In this document: positions 30,416-42,447 of the stretch, in pieces
Numbering within the stretch: position 1 is the stretch's first letter
How the letters are laid out: each line of letters opens with the position of its first letter
DNA from: Bedellia somnulentella
Taxonomy: Eukaryota > Arthropoda > Insecta > Lepidoptera > Bedelliidae
Direction: 5' to 3'
Length of the DNA: 64,000 nt
NCBI GenBank assembly: GCA_963576735.1
Contig: OY755177.1
Span: 18,910,001 to 18,974,000, forward strand
The notes under the pieces: model-generated
The model's database searches: none
Told to the model about the DNA's origin: nothing
Seen by the model: only the letters and a program-made list of their open reading frames with translations
Program-made: the position numbers and the translations under genes

Positions 30416-30655
30416 CTGTGTAGCGCCGGCTTAGAAGAGCACATCCCCATTTCTTCCGGTGGGTAAGAGGCGACTAACGGTATTGGGGCTTTTAAGGGAT
30501 TTGGGCGATGCGGTTGGATACCCATCACCAACAACAACTTATTATTACCATCTTTTCCCCACTCAGCTTACAAAAGTTGCTATGGATTTTTTTATTCCAA
30601 AGCTCTAGTTACCCCTTTTAGGGATTTATAGCTCTGAGTATATGTATGGATGTAT
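30416..30655 (+). repeat. SINE-A copy, full length
   Basis: Head CTGTGTAGCGCCGG, with a short gap around GTGGGTAAGAGGCG. The tail is CTGAGTATATGTATGGATG. Confidence 0.9.
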
Positions 30656-31670
30656 ACGTGTATTTTAATTGAAATATCAATTATTTATCATGTTTGCAAG
30701 GTTTTGAGGTGTAGGTTGGTTAGGTTTAATTTGAAGGAATGCGCGGAAGAAAAAGATAAAAGATAAGATAAAATGCCTAACCAGTGAAAAATGTTTTGTA
30801 GGATAGTTTTCATGATGTTTGTAAGAACAATAAAAATATATGTATGGAAAGATACTCTATGTAGAAAGTGGTACTATTTTATCATTTTGTTAATATATAT
30901 TTTTTAATTTTCCTTTCCTTTATAACACCGATTTTTATTTTAAAAACCTACAGATGGAGATTACACAATTTACCATTTTCGTCGAATTAAAAAAGAAGGA
31001 ATTTTTCTAATAATAACAATGTTAAACGAAACAGAAATGAATATAGTGTAATTGATAAATTTAGTATATAATTAACTATTAATATTTTATTTTTCCCCTA
31101 ATAGACACAGTTATACATATAGACACAGATAACCGCAATCCTGAGGTATTATTTAACTTAAAATGCACTAGATTTCACACACAATTCCCTTTATGCTTGC
31201 TCATTTTGACATCAGATGATAAGAAAATATAACCAATATTTTTTTTTAATTGTTTTACTTTACTTTCAGCAAATAGCCAAAGATTCGTTAATAAAGTTCA
31301 AAAACAAATAAACTGATGCCATTTTAATACAACTACAGGTACAAAAAGCCATTTCATTGTTCCGATACTAACTACAAGATATTACTCCAAGGATGTAAAG
31401 TCTCACTCGAAGTAATAAAACCAGCGTTATCTGAGCTCTGAACAACATTATTGTCAATACAAGAGACAGCTCTACTGCATTTCCAACTAGTGATGGTAGT
31501 CACAGAAACACGAGTTAGAGATGTCGCTAAACAAAGAGCTGTGCCAAAATAAAGACTGTTGTTTACGAAGCACGCTACAGCCAAACTATCTATCGGATAA
31601 GCTGGCTCTTTCTTAAACGGTCCTTGGTTATAAAAAAACATATTTTTACAAATGACGAAATTTATAATTG
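30656..31670. other. Spacer with one unassigned frame
   Basis: A minus-strand frame of 89 codons (31372-31641), rich in Ser and Thr, shows no domain I recognise. I do not call it a gene. The rest is AT-rich. Confidence 0.3.
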
Positions 31671-31910
31671 CTGTGTAGTGTCGGCTTAGTATAGCACTAC
31701 CCCATTTCTTCCGGTGGGTGTACGTAAGAGGCGACTAACGGTATTGGGGTTTTAAAGGATTTTTGGGCGATGCGGTTGGAGACCCATCACCAACAACCTT
31801 TATTTCACCATCTTTTCCCAACGCAACTTCCAAAGGTGGCTGAAGAATGTCTCATTCCCTAGCTCTGGCTACCCCTTCAAGGGATTTATAGCGGTAAGTA
31901 TATGTATGTA
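31671..31910 (+). repeat. SINE-A copy, full length
   Basis: Very close to the family consensus from CTGTGTAGTGTCGGCTTAG to GGTAAGTATATGTATGTA. Confidence 0.92.
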
Positions 31911-32167
31911 CTAGATATTCAAGATTTTACAACATCCATTCTCATTTCTCTTGTAACAACATTAATCTGCTTTTGCTTCAGATGCCAAGTTAATATTAAT
32001 TCAATAAGAAAGAGATTGTGTGGAGACCCTTGCGATTGAGTCACACTGGCAATGGTTGAAAGTAGCGAAAGGGCTTGCTTCTTTTACTTAACAAACTGTC
32101 CTACATCAGTTTGTATTCTGAATACCAGGATACAATATGCCATATAAATAGACCAGTACTGAAGAGA

Positions 32168-32412
32168 CGTGTAGTGTCGGCTTAGAATAACACTACCCCA
32201 TTTCTACCCGTGGGTGATCGTAAGAGGTGACTAAGGGTAAAGGGGCTTTTAAGCGGTTTTTGTGCGATGTGGTTGGAGACCAATCACCAACAACCTTTAT
32301 TTTACCATCTTTTCCCACTAAACTTTCCAAAAGTGGCTGGATTTTCTCATTTCAAAGCTCTGGCTACCCCGTTTAGGGATTTATAGCCGTAAGTATATGT
32401 ATATATATATGT
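32168..32412 (+). repeat. SINE-A copy, CCCGTGGGTGATCGTAAGAG subfamily
   Basis: Full length. The tail expanded to GTATATGTATATATATATG. Confidence 0.9.
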
Positions 32413-32549
32413 ACTGAAGAGACTGGAGAGTTTTTTCAGGATTATACAAAGTGGCGATGATCCATAGGGTCTGCCTACCTCAATGGTAACCAATCTCGTG
32501 AAAATATATATGTATTTATAGAGCAGCAATTAATAGCATTCACAAACGG

Positions 32550-32830
32550 AACTGTGATAACTCAGTGGGTAGCTATACCAATTTGTCTTTTCTAAAGAGT
32601 AATGTGTGGTTAATTTATCATGGTTGTTAACGGTGAGGAAAAACATCGCGAGATAAACCCACATGGTTGAGTCGAACTTAGTCATGTGACATTGTATTCG
32701 AACAAAACGGCCATAGACCTGCCCCCTATCACGTGAGTACACCAGGTGACAATGTCACTGGATATTCAGAAGTATTAATATCTCTGCCAACCCCTTCACG
32801 GATATACTGTGTGTACGTTTGAGTTTACAA
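32550..32830 (+). repeat. SINE-B copy lacking the B-box part of its head
   Basis: GTGATAACTCAGTGGGTAG is followed directly by CTATACCAATTTGTC, so about 45 bp of the tRNA-like head including the B box are deleted. The rest is diverged and ends TGTGTACGTTTGAG. Confidence 0.8.
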
Positions 32831-33300
32831 AGAGAAAACTAAAGTAAGATCAGACTCATTATGCCGAAAAAGTGTAAGTTAGGAACAGTCCATACAGCAG
32901 TGAAATCTGTTCTACAACTTAGTACAGTTTAAGCGGAGACACGCTCGTTAGCAAGCGAGAAATGTGCGGGATTAAACGTACGAACTAATAACATTAACAT
33001 AGAAATAGCTACGAAAGATTCACATTTTTAGTGGCCCAGTTCTAGCGGAATCATGCCAGATAGAATCAGTAGCGAGTGGAGAAAACTATGAGGATTCTGT
33101 TGGGAACAAAGTAGACTAAGTATATTTATTTATTTATTATAAAAACACAATAATGCTTAACAGCTATGGCCAACACGCAATTATTGTTAGGTAGTACAAA
33201 AAATATATACAAAATAGAATTTAACATTCACAACAAATATAACTAACTTAATTAAAATTTCACATTTACAACAAATAGAATTAAAATTACACAAAATATT
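32831..33300. other. AT-rich spacer, no gene seen
   Basis: Nothing recognised. Confidence 0.3.
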
Positions 33301-33334
33301 TATATAGGTAGATATATATATATTGTCCGGAGGT

Positions 33335-33431
33335 CGTGGGTTCAATTCCCAATGGTGTCGATATTTTTCTTTCCTTTTTTTATTAGTAATAATTCCCACA
33401 TGAGGTTTTCATGAACAAAACATTCAAATTA
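33335..33431 (+). repeat. SINE-C copy 4, 5' truncated, module in forward orientation
   Basis: Starts within the tRNA-like T arm (GGTCGTGGGTTCAATTCCC), then GGTGTCGATATTTTTCTTTC and the 3' end CACATGAGGTTTTCATGAAC. A possible target duplication ATATAYATTGT flanks it. Confidence 0.75.
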
Positions 33432-33507
33432 TATACATTGTGTTCCAATTGTATTTATGATTAAAGGGTCCAAATTGAAACACTTTATTTTTAAACTACT
33501 GCACTAG

Positions 33508-33630
33508 TAGCAAGAGGCTGGTGAGACCGCGTTTGTCACATGAGAAGTGAGAAACTGGCAGATTTCTCATACAAAATTGACAGTATCTCATTTCTCACAT
33601 GACATACTCGCTCTCTCACGTCTCATGCTA
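33508..33630. repeat. MITE-like imperfect inverted repeat
   Basis: TAGCAAGAGGCTGGTGAGAC, then GTTTGTCACATGAGAAGTG, matches the inverse of the right arm (GTATGTCATGTGAGAAATG) over about 45 bp at roughly 75 per cent. Confidence 0.55.
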
Positions 33631-34094
33631 CGGGGGCTGATTTGTTCAAAGTTATACTCATATTTTTTTCATACAACTCTAAGTCAAAAACACACTGCCT
33701 GCACTTTTGCGGGTAAAGTTCTTTTTTATATAGAAAATTAAACAAACAAAAAATGAAAATCACGTTCTCTTTCATAAACTAACAAACCAAATCAAATTTG
33801 CATTTATATATGTGCCAGATTCTGCCGAAAGTTATTAAAATCTCTATACAGGAGACGGTCGTACCGTTTGGATTAAAAACAGCTTAGCGGAATTTAAGAG
33901 ACATGTTACGAGTATATTCAACGTGCAAACTTTATGAAAATGGGTTTAGGAATCGACTGAGGGCTTAGGTTAATGATTATTTGCATAAATGTGTTAATTA
34001 CACAGGTTTTAGAGACATCGAGGTATGAATGTTTATAATCGTATTAAAAGGTAGATATATTATACAAGAATTGTGAGTTAGCAACAAGTTAGCA
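33631..34094. other. AT-rich spacer, no gene seen
   Basis: Nothing recognised. Confidence 0.3.
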
Positions 34095-34464
34095 ACCGTG
34101 ATAGCCCAGTGGGTAGAACACTCGGTTATCGTGCAAACGACTAGTGTTCAAATCCTGAGTCGGGCCTACACCAATTTGTCTTTTCTAAAGACATATGTGT
34201 GGTTAATTTATCATGGTTGTTAACGGTGAGGGAAAACATCGTGAGGAAACCCACATGGCTGAGTTGTACTTAGTCATGTGACAGTGTATTCGTACAAAAC
34301 GGCGATAGGCCTGCCCCCTATCACGTGAGTGCACTGTCTAAGCAAAACGTGGGTACCTTTCTCTGGACACTAGATGGCGCTGCCATGTGAGTTCAGAAGT
34401 ATTGGTACCTCTGCCAACACCTTCGGGGATTAACGGCGTGAACGTTTATGTTTATGTTTATGTA
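34095..34464 (+). repeat. SINE-B copy, full length, young
   Basis: Head GTGATAGCCCAGTGGGTAGA with B box GTGTTCAAATCCTG. The 3' half has the TCTCTGGACACTAGATGGCG variant. The tail is (GTTTAT)n. Nearly identical in its first 250 bp to 45819. Confidence 0.93.
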
Positions 34465-34521
34465 ATTGTTAGTTATAATATGAAATATATGTAAAAAATT
34501 TGATCTACAGTTATTAATTAC

Positions 34522-34870
34522 ATACATACATGCTTACATATTCTCACGCCGTTAGTTCCCATTGGGGTAGGCAGAGACTATCGATCGCCACTTTGTACGA
34601 TCCTGGTAAACCTCTCTGGCTTCGTTCACATCCATCAATCGTTTCATACATGCTCTTTTATTCTTCATACTTCGGACACCTGCCTTTTTGAGCATATTTC
34701 CTATTCGATCCAAATGTGTCCTCCGAGTTCGTCCTCTACTAACATTACCTTCCACATCGGCTCTATAGATCTCTTTCACCAATTTACTGTCATCCATCCT
34801 CTCTATATGCCCAAACCATCTCAACATTCCTTTTCTATCTTTCTTACAATATCATCTTTTACACCTAACC
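34522..34870 (-). pseudogene. LINE-C reverse-transcriptase C-terminal fragment
   Basis: A 91-codon frame contains MLRWFGHIERMDD, RGRTRRTHLDRIGNMLKKAG, KNKRACMKRLMDVNEAREVY and QDRTKWRSIVSAYPNGN, the C-terminal region of a non-LTR retrotransposon polyprotein. The stop is followed within a few bases by the 3' end: AACGGCGTGAGAATATGTAA and a CATGTATG-like tail. 5' truncated, otherwise little damaged. Confidence 0.88.
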
Positions 34871-34957
34871 TTTTACGGTTTTTTCACATATATTTTTTTC
34901 AGTTATTAATTTTTAACTTTTATATACATACTGCGTTCACTGTTTTAATAAAATTGC

Positions 34958-35173
34958 TTGGACAGTGTGTACTCACGTGAAAGTGGGCAGGGTTATTGCC
35001 ATTTTATACGAATACACTGTCACATGACTAAGTCCAACTTAGTCATGTGAATTTCCTCACGATGTTTTCCCTCACCGTAAAAAACGACAAATTAGTGTAG
35101 GCTCGACCCGGGATTTGAACTCACGCCTGTCAGTAAAGACGGGCGGTTGTTCTACCCTTTTGACTATCATGTT
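34958..35173 (-). repeat. SINE-B copy lacking its 3' third
   Basis: Runs from GACAGTGTGTACTCACGTGA to the head (GACCCGGGATTTGAACTCAC, GACTATCATG). Tail and hairpin are absent. Confidence 0.8.
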
Positions 35174-35574
35174 TTTAAAGATACACAAATTAAGAATAAA
35201 GATATTCTTAAAATATTAGCACATCCTAAAACTTATTCTAAATACCACCCTTATGCTAATCCCGGTCATGCAGTAAGCAGTAAAAGGCGTCCGGTCGAAG
35301 CCTTTAATTTACCGTTGTAGGGTAGTTCAATAAATTGCATTCGCACAGTTTTGTTATCCGACCACACGATAAATCTTTGCAGGTCACTTAATTAAAAACC
35401 AGTTGAGTGAAGGTTCAAATTGGGTTGGTTTATTCCAGGCTTAGTGAAAGTGCAATTGTTGTGAGGAATAAATGAGGATACTGTGAATTTTACCGCATAT
35501 TAGTAGGGTAGTACACAGCATTTATGATATATTTTTCATCTTAGTTTATACGATTACGTACGTTTGGAGTAATT
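35174..35574. other. Spacer, no gene seen
   Basis: Nothing recognised. Confidence 0.3.
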
Positions 35575-35576
35575 TT

Positions 35577-35663
35577 TCTTTCCTTTATTTATCCCTTATT
35601 TATTAGTAATACTCCCCACATGAGGTTTTCATGAACAAAAACATTCAAATTATCTTTGGAGTA
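35577..35663 (+). repeat. SINE-C copy 3' end only, with target duplication
   Basis: Contains ATTTTTCTTTCCTTTATTTA and the CACATGAGGTTTTCATGAAC end. It is flanked by TTTGGAGTA on both sides (about 35568 and 35659). The 5' truncation identifies which end is 3' in the family. Confidence 0.8.
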
Positions 35664-35727
35664 CTTTATCACGTTTTTTGACCAGCATTTCACACTGATA
35701 CAGTTTGTTTCCTTAGTCATGTTAAAC

Positions 35728-35895
35728 GGGTGATCGTAACAGGCAACTGAGGGTATAAAAGCTTTAAGTGATTTGAGGGCGATGTGGTAGGGCGATCCCC
35801 AGTCAGTTTCCAAAATGGATGAATAATTTCTTATTCCTTAGCTCTGGAAATCCCTGAAAGGGATTTATAGCCGTGAGTATATGCATGTCTGTATA
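35728..35895 (+). repeat. Diverged SINE-A copy, head missing
   Basis: GGGTGATCGTAACAGGCAAC, GGCGATGTGGTAGG, tail GTGAGTATATGCATGTCTG. Confidence 0.7.
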
Positions 35896-35904
35896 AAATT
35901 ATCC

Positions 35905-36061
35905 ACATTTTGGAAGGACAAAGATTGTAAAATAAATGTTTTCCGTAATGGGTGTCCAACCGCATCACTCAATAATCACTTAATAAGCCCCTCTACCCTT
36001 AGCCGCCTCTTACGAACATCCACGGGAAGAAATGGGGTATTTTTGTTCTAAGCCACACTGC
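35905..36061 (-). repeat. SINE-A head half
   Basis: Complement of the promoter-side two-thirds, ending in worn AAGCCACACTGCC. It is arranged tail-to-tail with the previous copy. Confidence 0.7.
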
Positions 36062-37244
36062 CAAATTGGTATTTATATTTTGTAAGTACCTATTCGTTTG
36101 TATGAAAATACTTACTCATTTCGAAACTGTAAACTAAATGTTAAATAAATAGAGTCCAATATCAATTGAATAGAGATAAAAGAACATTGGAATACAAACC
36201 AAAGTTGTCTTGATTTCAATATTATAACTGGGAGGAAATAGCTTCCTGACTAAATCCAATACTTTTAAACCTTCAGCACAAAAGTTACAAAGTTCCTTTT
36301 GATATTACTTCCCAGTATTGCATAGGACTTTGTCGAAGTAAATGTCATCTTCATTGTAGTGAAGTGCTGTTATCGAAAATCGATATATTAGATAGCAGAT
36401 ATGGTAACTACTGAGCTAAGCTAAGGTTCTGAATACTGCATCGTGGTGATAGCACACGAGATAAGATAATTAATTTACCATTTTATCTATTTCTCTTGAT
36501 TTTGGAAGATAATGAGAACCCTGTTTTATTTAAAAACATCGCAGTTCCGTAATATAGGTGCGCAAGTAAACTCTATTGATAGGAATTTATATATAAATAT
36601 TCTTGGCCAAACATATGATTTTTGAGTCCTAACAATGTCCCAAATTAGTACTACATATGTATCACATATGTGCCTCAGTTTCGTATCTCACGGAACACTT
36701 GTCAGCTGCTACACACTCCATCACCAATGATCCTACTTTACCCTTCCCCACAAACCACCGAAAGTAACTAAGAAAATTTAGATTCTCAAAATCTATCTAC
36801 CTGACATTACCGTATAAACTAAATTTTTATTTATTTAAAACGAAATCCCTAAAACTAAAACATTTTTCTCACCATTCAAACCGCCAGGCAACATGTTATT
36901 TGCAAATAACAAAAGCTACCAAAATAACCGACTGTTTATTTGGTTAACAAGCTTTGAAAGCTGCAGCTACCGAACCTGAGACAACAAATTAGCGGAAACG
37001 GTGATCGTAGCCTGAGAATTATGAGCGGAGAGGCTTAAAGCTCGGATTAAGTAATGACTTGGCAGATTTAGTGGACTGTTGGTTGTACCATCAGCATCTG
37101 AATTCGAAAATACACATGTTCTTAACTAAATATGAAATATCTATTAAAAACATTCTATTTCAACGTTTTACGACCACAAACTATTGTAACATTAATTGTG
37201 AGCGGTAAGGAGAAATATTATACAAAAAAAGCTTATTTCACTAA
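36062..37244. other. Spacer, no gene seen
   Basis: AT-rich. No coding or repeat family recognised apart from a possible very worn SINE-A between 36660 and 36780. Confidence 0.3.
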
Positions 37245-37312
37245 TACATGCATACTTATACTCACGCCAGTTGTTCCCATTGGGGTAGGCGGAGACCATC
37301 GATTGCCACTAA
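37245..37312 (-). repeat. LINE-C 3' end
   Basis: Complement of the LINE-C end: TACTCACGCCAGTTGTTCCC, ATTGGGGTAGGCGGAGACCA. No coding part is left. Confidence 0.7.
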
Positions 37313-38449
37313 GTCGTTTCATTTATATTCTTTTTGTTTTCGCTCTTGGTATATGGCAAGCGTATGTTTTACTACAAATATAATGTCAGGTTCTAAATAT
37401 TTTCAGTGTAACATGTTGCAAAGTTTGCACTCAAAAGAGGGAAGCAACGCTGTGTGTTTTATTACATAAGTAGTGTCAGAGCTCACAAAGAAGCTCCATT
37501 TCCGTTATAAATGCTGGGGAAAATGAACTGCTGTTAATTACAAGAGTCTTTAATTATACTTTATGTTGTAGTGTGGTACATAAAGGTGTGAGAGAGATTT
37601 TGTTAACAAATAGTATACAGTATTAACTGTCCTTCCCGGTAAAATTGCATCCATTCGAGCTCAGTATCATATAATCCGCACTCAATATTTATTCAAACTC
37701 TCTCGACATCATAAAAATGGCTAAAAATTGCTGATAAACTTTTTTAGCCTCATGTTTGAATGTAAATATGCTACTGCAACTCTATGATGCATCATTAATA
37801 ACTTTTTTATTAGCGCAATATCAATTTCAAACAATTTAACACGCCTTTTAAGGCCTATTTTAATATGACCTATTGATACATGCAAAGCCTACACCACCAC
37901 CTGATTTGGTGGCGGCGATAGTGGTTTCCCGAGATAGTATAATGCAAAATAAAGTTTTCAGCGAACCATACTTTACTGTATTTGCGCGTCAAACAAAATT
38001 ATTCCTTTCCTTATTTTTTCTATAAGGCTAAATTTCTATTAAATATGAGTTCACTAATTAAAAAGAAACTGAAATATAAATACGAATGTCATAGCAAAGC
38101 GAATACAACCTGTTTTTCCGGCCACAAACCGTAACAGTCACACTTGCAATATATTCCCCGCTTAGCTCTGGCTAGGGTATTATTTACGGGCTTGCGGCAT
38201 GGCAATTACAGCGCCGCTAATGTGGCAACACTGATGTATAGCCGGTCCGCTCGCCGGTGTGGCGATGTGAAAAATAACCACCCACATTGTCGGGAAAGTT
38301 TGAGCTGCTAACAGTGCAGCTTGTTGAAGGTTTTGCAGTTGAGTTGTGTTTCTTGTGTATGGCTATTTGTTTTAACGTATTAGTAATTTCAGTTGGGAAT
38401 TTATTGTTGGTAAGGTATTGGAACAAATTTATTAATTTACGGTTATATT
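37313..38449. other. Spacer, no gene seen
   Basis: Includes ACCACCACCTGATTTGGTGG at about 37894, a short inverted repeat. Nothing else. Confidence 0.3.
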
Positions 38450-38684
38450 GCCGTGTAGTGCCGGCTTAGAATGTCGCTACCCCTTTCTACCCACGGGTGT
38501 TGTAAGAGGCGACTAAGGTATTGGGGCTTTTTATTGGATTTTAGGGCGATGCGGTTGGAGACCCATCACCAACAACCTTTATTTTACCATCTTTTTCCCA
38601 CGCAACTTCCAAAAGTGGCTGAGGAATTTATAATTCCTTAGCTTTGGCTACCCCTTCTAGGGAAATATAGCCGTGAGTATATGT
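38450..38684 (+). repeat. SINE-A copy, CCGTGTAGTGCCGG subfamily
   Basis: Complete from the head to GTGAGTATATGTTATAT. The hairpin TACCCCTTCTAGGGAAATAT is intact. Confidence 0.92.
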
Positions 38685-38943
38685 TATATTTTTGCTTTCG
38701 TATTTCGACTTTTTTAAATATTATGCCTCACCCGAATGGCTCTAGTGAATTGGGTGATTTAACCAAGTTTTAATGTGCTTTGGCGACTACAGCGGGTACT
38801 GTACAGTGTACAGACTTGTTTCTTGTGTAGTTATTTAAAAAAAAGATGTTTATAACAGTGGACAAATTAACGAAAGCTATAAAAAGAAACTAGCAATATC
38901 CTGTCGTAGTAGAATTTCAGGCATACATGTAAACAGATACAAA

Positions 38944-39105
38944 CATATCAGCTAGAGCTTCAAAACAAGAAATTCCTCAGTAATTTTTGGAAGTTGAGAG
39001 CGAAGAAAATTATAAAATAAAGGTAGCTCGTGATGGGGTCCAACCACACCTCCCAACATCTCCCAAAAATTACTTTAAAAGCCCCAATATATTCAGTCGA
39101 AATGG
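38944..39105 (-). repeat. Diverged SINE-A copy, both ends worn
   Basis: GAAATTCCTCAG, AATTTTTGGAAGTTGAGAG and GATGGGGTCCAACCAC can be matched in order. Confidence 0.6.
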
Positions 39106-41270
39106 ATAAAATAAATAAATACGACAAAAAAGGGTTTTCAATCGACTGAAAGTAGCATAATCTCAAATAATAAAACGCTGGGAAAACTACGCATTCATTT
39201 GTTTACAGCAAAATGAATATCGACAGTAAAACCAAAATAATAGAGCAAACTCTAAATATCTCAATAAAGTCTGAAACAGAGGCCAAATCAATAGCTCATA
39301 AGCGGCCAAGATTGCCAATAACAACGTACACCGAAACGACTGCTCCACAAAAACAACATAAAAAAGAAAGACATAAACAATTTTTATAGCGACAATCAAT
39401 ATCATTTTATAGTTACATTCAATAAAATCTAGGACAGGAGTTACTCAAGCGAATAAAGCAATAATTACAGTACATAAAGAAGATTTACGAGTCCGTATCA
39501 GCAACTACTTGCGACCATAAAACTCTGTACAACGTTCTCCCAAAGCGGTCCAATAAACAAACGAGCGAGCGGATAAAGCCAAAGAGGAGCATATATCTCG
39601 CGAGGCAATAAAATAAATCCGAGCACCACCATAATAACATTCACGGCGCTGAATTATTTTCTAATCCAAACGTCGGAAGGCTAATAGTTCGCACGTGTCG
39701 GCACTAACTCTGAGTTACGAGGGAAAACATCCCAAGAAAAACATGAATTTCCTTCCTAGCGCGAGCTGTAATGCTCCCTTAATACGGACACCTTAATAAT
39801 TGTCAAATAAATTCGACGCCAAAGCCGGGAGACGGAAAAAGCTGCATTCTACATTAGAGGGATGCCAGTTAATGACGTCATAAAGTGTGAGAGTAATCGC
39901 CTCAAAGGATGAGTCGAAATTCGAATTTTGGTTGATGTTTGTGCTTTGGGAGCACGTTTTGAATAGATTTATCGCAGTTTACGTCACTCATTAAGTATTT
40001 GGTGGTTTATTTTTGTTCGTTAATTTCTAGAAGAAGTACGCATTGCGACTGTATTCTTTTGAAGGTTGAATGCTTTGACCATTGTTCTAATTACCAAATA
40101 AAAAATACAAGCAATTCAATTTATTCATTTTTTGACAAATACAGCTATTCTAATTATAATGGTTAAAATAAACAGATTTAAGATTTTATATGGTCGAGGA
40201 AAGATTTATTAATATATTAGTTTTGAAACCAGTATGCTGACAGCAGATTAACCGAGATATACTTACATCTGCAAATTGGGTTAGCAATTACAAATAATAA
40301 TAACAGATAAATGAGTGTATTTTTTCTATGAAAATCAGTTTATAAAACAAGTTGACTCACTTTTATATATTTAATTAATTATGCCAAACTAAAGAAATAA
40401 TACTAACATTTCATAAAAGTAGCCATTTTAACTAGCCAACGATATAATAAGTTTCAACTGAAGACGGGACGCTGTTGAAAAGCTCATATTTTCACACCTC
40501 ACCTCAACTCTGCCCTCAAGGATGTCACAAGCTGTCGGGATTAATGTTGCCTTATACATTTATACCCAGCTTTGCTGTTAAACAACTCTCTTTTATCTCT
40601 TCTATCCATAACTTACATGTATTTAACAACGAATTTTAAACCTACTATTCTAGAAGATAAGAATGTAAATCGAGTGTTTTGAAAAGGTGGTTAAAACGTT
40701 CTTGATTGTAGGGTAGAATAGAAGTTTTAGCGGTGTCTCTCTAAGCATTTTGTAAGATAAAATGTGTAAGAAAAGGAACATAGATCAAGTCGTGTTGTTG
40801 GAGACAAAAAGTCGTTTCTTTTTAGAACTGTCGACAGCTGTGACATTCGTTTGGTTCCGTTTTACTTCTGGAAAATTGTGCACTCTATTTGTCATACGCG
40901 TTCATTGTTTATGGTCTCTTGTTGGTTATGCAACTAGCTGGATGTTTCCTTGGGTTTTTACTTACTGTCTTGTTCAATATAAAAGTCTGATGTTCAGAGA
41001 CTTACATATGGAGCCGTATTAGATTTCTGGGGTATGGAATTTTTGATAACGTTAATTTATTTTCCTGACTGTTGAAAATAAGGACAATTACCTGTCGGGT
41101 CCTACTTCAAAAGGCTCGTTAAGCCATCAGTCCCATCTAGTATCACAGCTCTTAACCTCAATGTCTGGTAAAACGCAGTAAAACAGTGTAGTGGACCTAG
41201 CTTAAGGTGGTAACTTTGTGGCGCAATAGTAAGTTAAGGTTTTGATAAAAAAAACGTAACCTAAATAGGT
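39106..41270. other. Long repeat-poor spacer
   Basis: This stretch has few recognisable repeats and no convincing gene. About 39500-39910 is less AT-rich and contains a perfect CRE-type palindrome ATGACGTCAT (39872-39881). Position 41095-41145 has a short tRNA-SINE-like phrase (GGCTCGTTAAGCCATCAGTC). Frames of 68-86 codons show no family. Confidence 0.35.
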
Positions 41271-41546
41271 ACACATACATACATACATACCTATACATAC
41301 ATACATACATACATATACTTACGGCTATGATTCCCTAGAAGGGGTGGCCAGAGCTAAGGAATTATAAATTCCTCAGCCACTTTTGGAAGTTGAGTGGGGA
41401 AAAGATCGTAAAATAAAGGTTTTTGGTGATGGGTCTCCAACCGCATCGCCCAAAAATCCAATAAAAAGCCCCAATACCCTTAGTCGCCTCTTACGACACC
41501 CGTGGGTAGAAGGGGGTAGCGACATTCTAAGCCGGCACTACACGGC
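41271..41546 (-). repeat. SINE-A copy, full length, with a long (CATA)n tail
   Basis: The tail occupies about 50 bp (41271-41320), the longest here. The head is of the CCGGCACTACACGGC subfamily. The copy looks young. Confidence 0.93.
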
Positions 41547-42052
41547 GGCACCTAAATAGGCAATCAATCTTAATTTGGCCCACATTTTATTAGCGATAAA
41601 TCTAAGCGTATCCCTAAATTCTATAAAAAAAATTATTCTAAAAACCAGAACAATCACAAAGTAAATAATGATAAATTAAAACAAATCAGTGCAGTAAATC
41701 AGAACGTCCAATTGTACTGGTCTCGAAACCTCACGTCAATCAACTGATCGTGTAGATAACATCAAAGTAGTGAATCAATAATGATTGACGTTGATCGTGA
41801 TTGTCGCGGCGCAGACGAACAGAAGCTAATACAAATCTTTGTGATGATGTCAAATTGATTGACGATTGATATCGATTTGGGTCGTGTGTAACGAGCTTTA
41901 GAAATCAGAGCAGTTTTTTAACCGACGTGGAACGAAGGGGGTTAATAATGTGACACGTTTATATTATACATTGATAGAGTTATTATATTTTGACGACACT
42001 TTACTTTGGTGCTAACTAATAATTACAAAGGCACTCTCATAACTTCGTTTAG
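41547..42052. other. Spacer, no gene seen
   Basis: Several TTGACG/CGTCAA words at 41730-41870, otherwise nothing. Confidence 0.3.
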
Positions 42053-42296
42053 ACGACGTCCGTCACCGAGTGGATAGATAACAAGCTTCTTGATCCGGTT
42101 GCGGGTTCGATCCCCGCAGAGAGCAACATTTATGTGACAAGCATGAATGATTGTTTCTTAGCCTTGCATTTTATTTATATGTATATCGTATAATATTAAA
42201 TATATCGTTGAGTTAGTATCCCATAATAAAAGTTCTGCTTATCTTGGGACTAACTTGATCTGTGTATAATATGTCCGTATATATTTATTTAGTTAA
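42053..42296 (+). repeat. SINE-E copy (tRNA-headed)
   Basis: GTCACCGAGTGGATAG resembles an A box and GCGGGTTCGATCCCCGC is a perfect T-arm/B box. The body GTTAGTATCCCATAATAAAA and CTTGGGACTAACTTGATCTG matches a phrase common in lepidopteran SINEs. Confidence 0.7.
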
Positions 42297-42447
42297 ACGG
42301 GTCAAACAAAAGTTTAATTCTTGTTACCTACCTGATTATGTATCTTTAGCGACCGTCGATTGTGTCGCAAGTTGCACGATTATCGCTGTCAATGTCAAAA
42401 ATTTATATGCAATTTGACAGTTTTGGCAGCGATAATATTGAAATATA

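Noticed and set aside
31372..31641. 89-codon minus-strand frame as a host exon
   Set aside because: No splice sites, domain or homologue that I can recognise; insufficient evidence.
41271..41330. ACAT repeats as an independent satellite
   Set aside because: They are the tail of a SINE-A copy.
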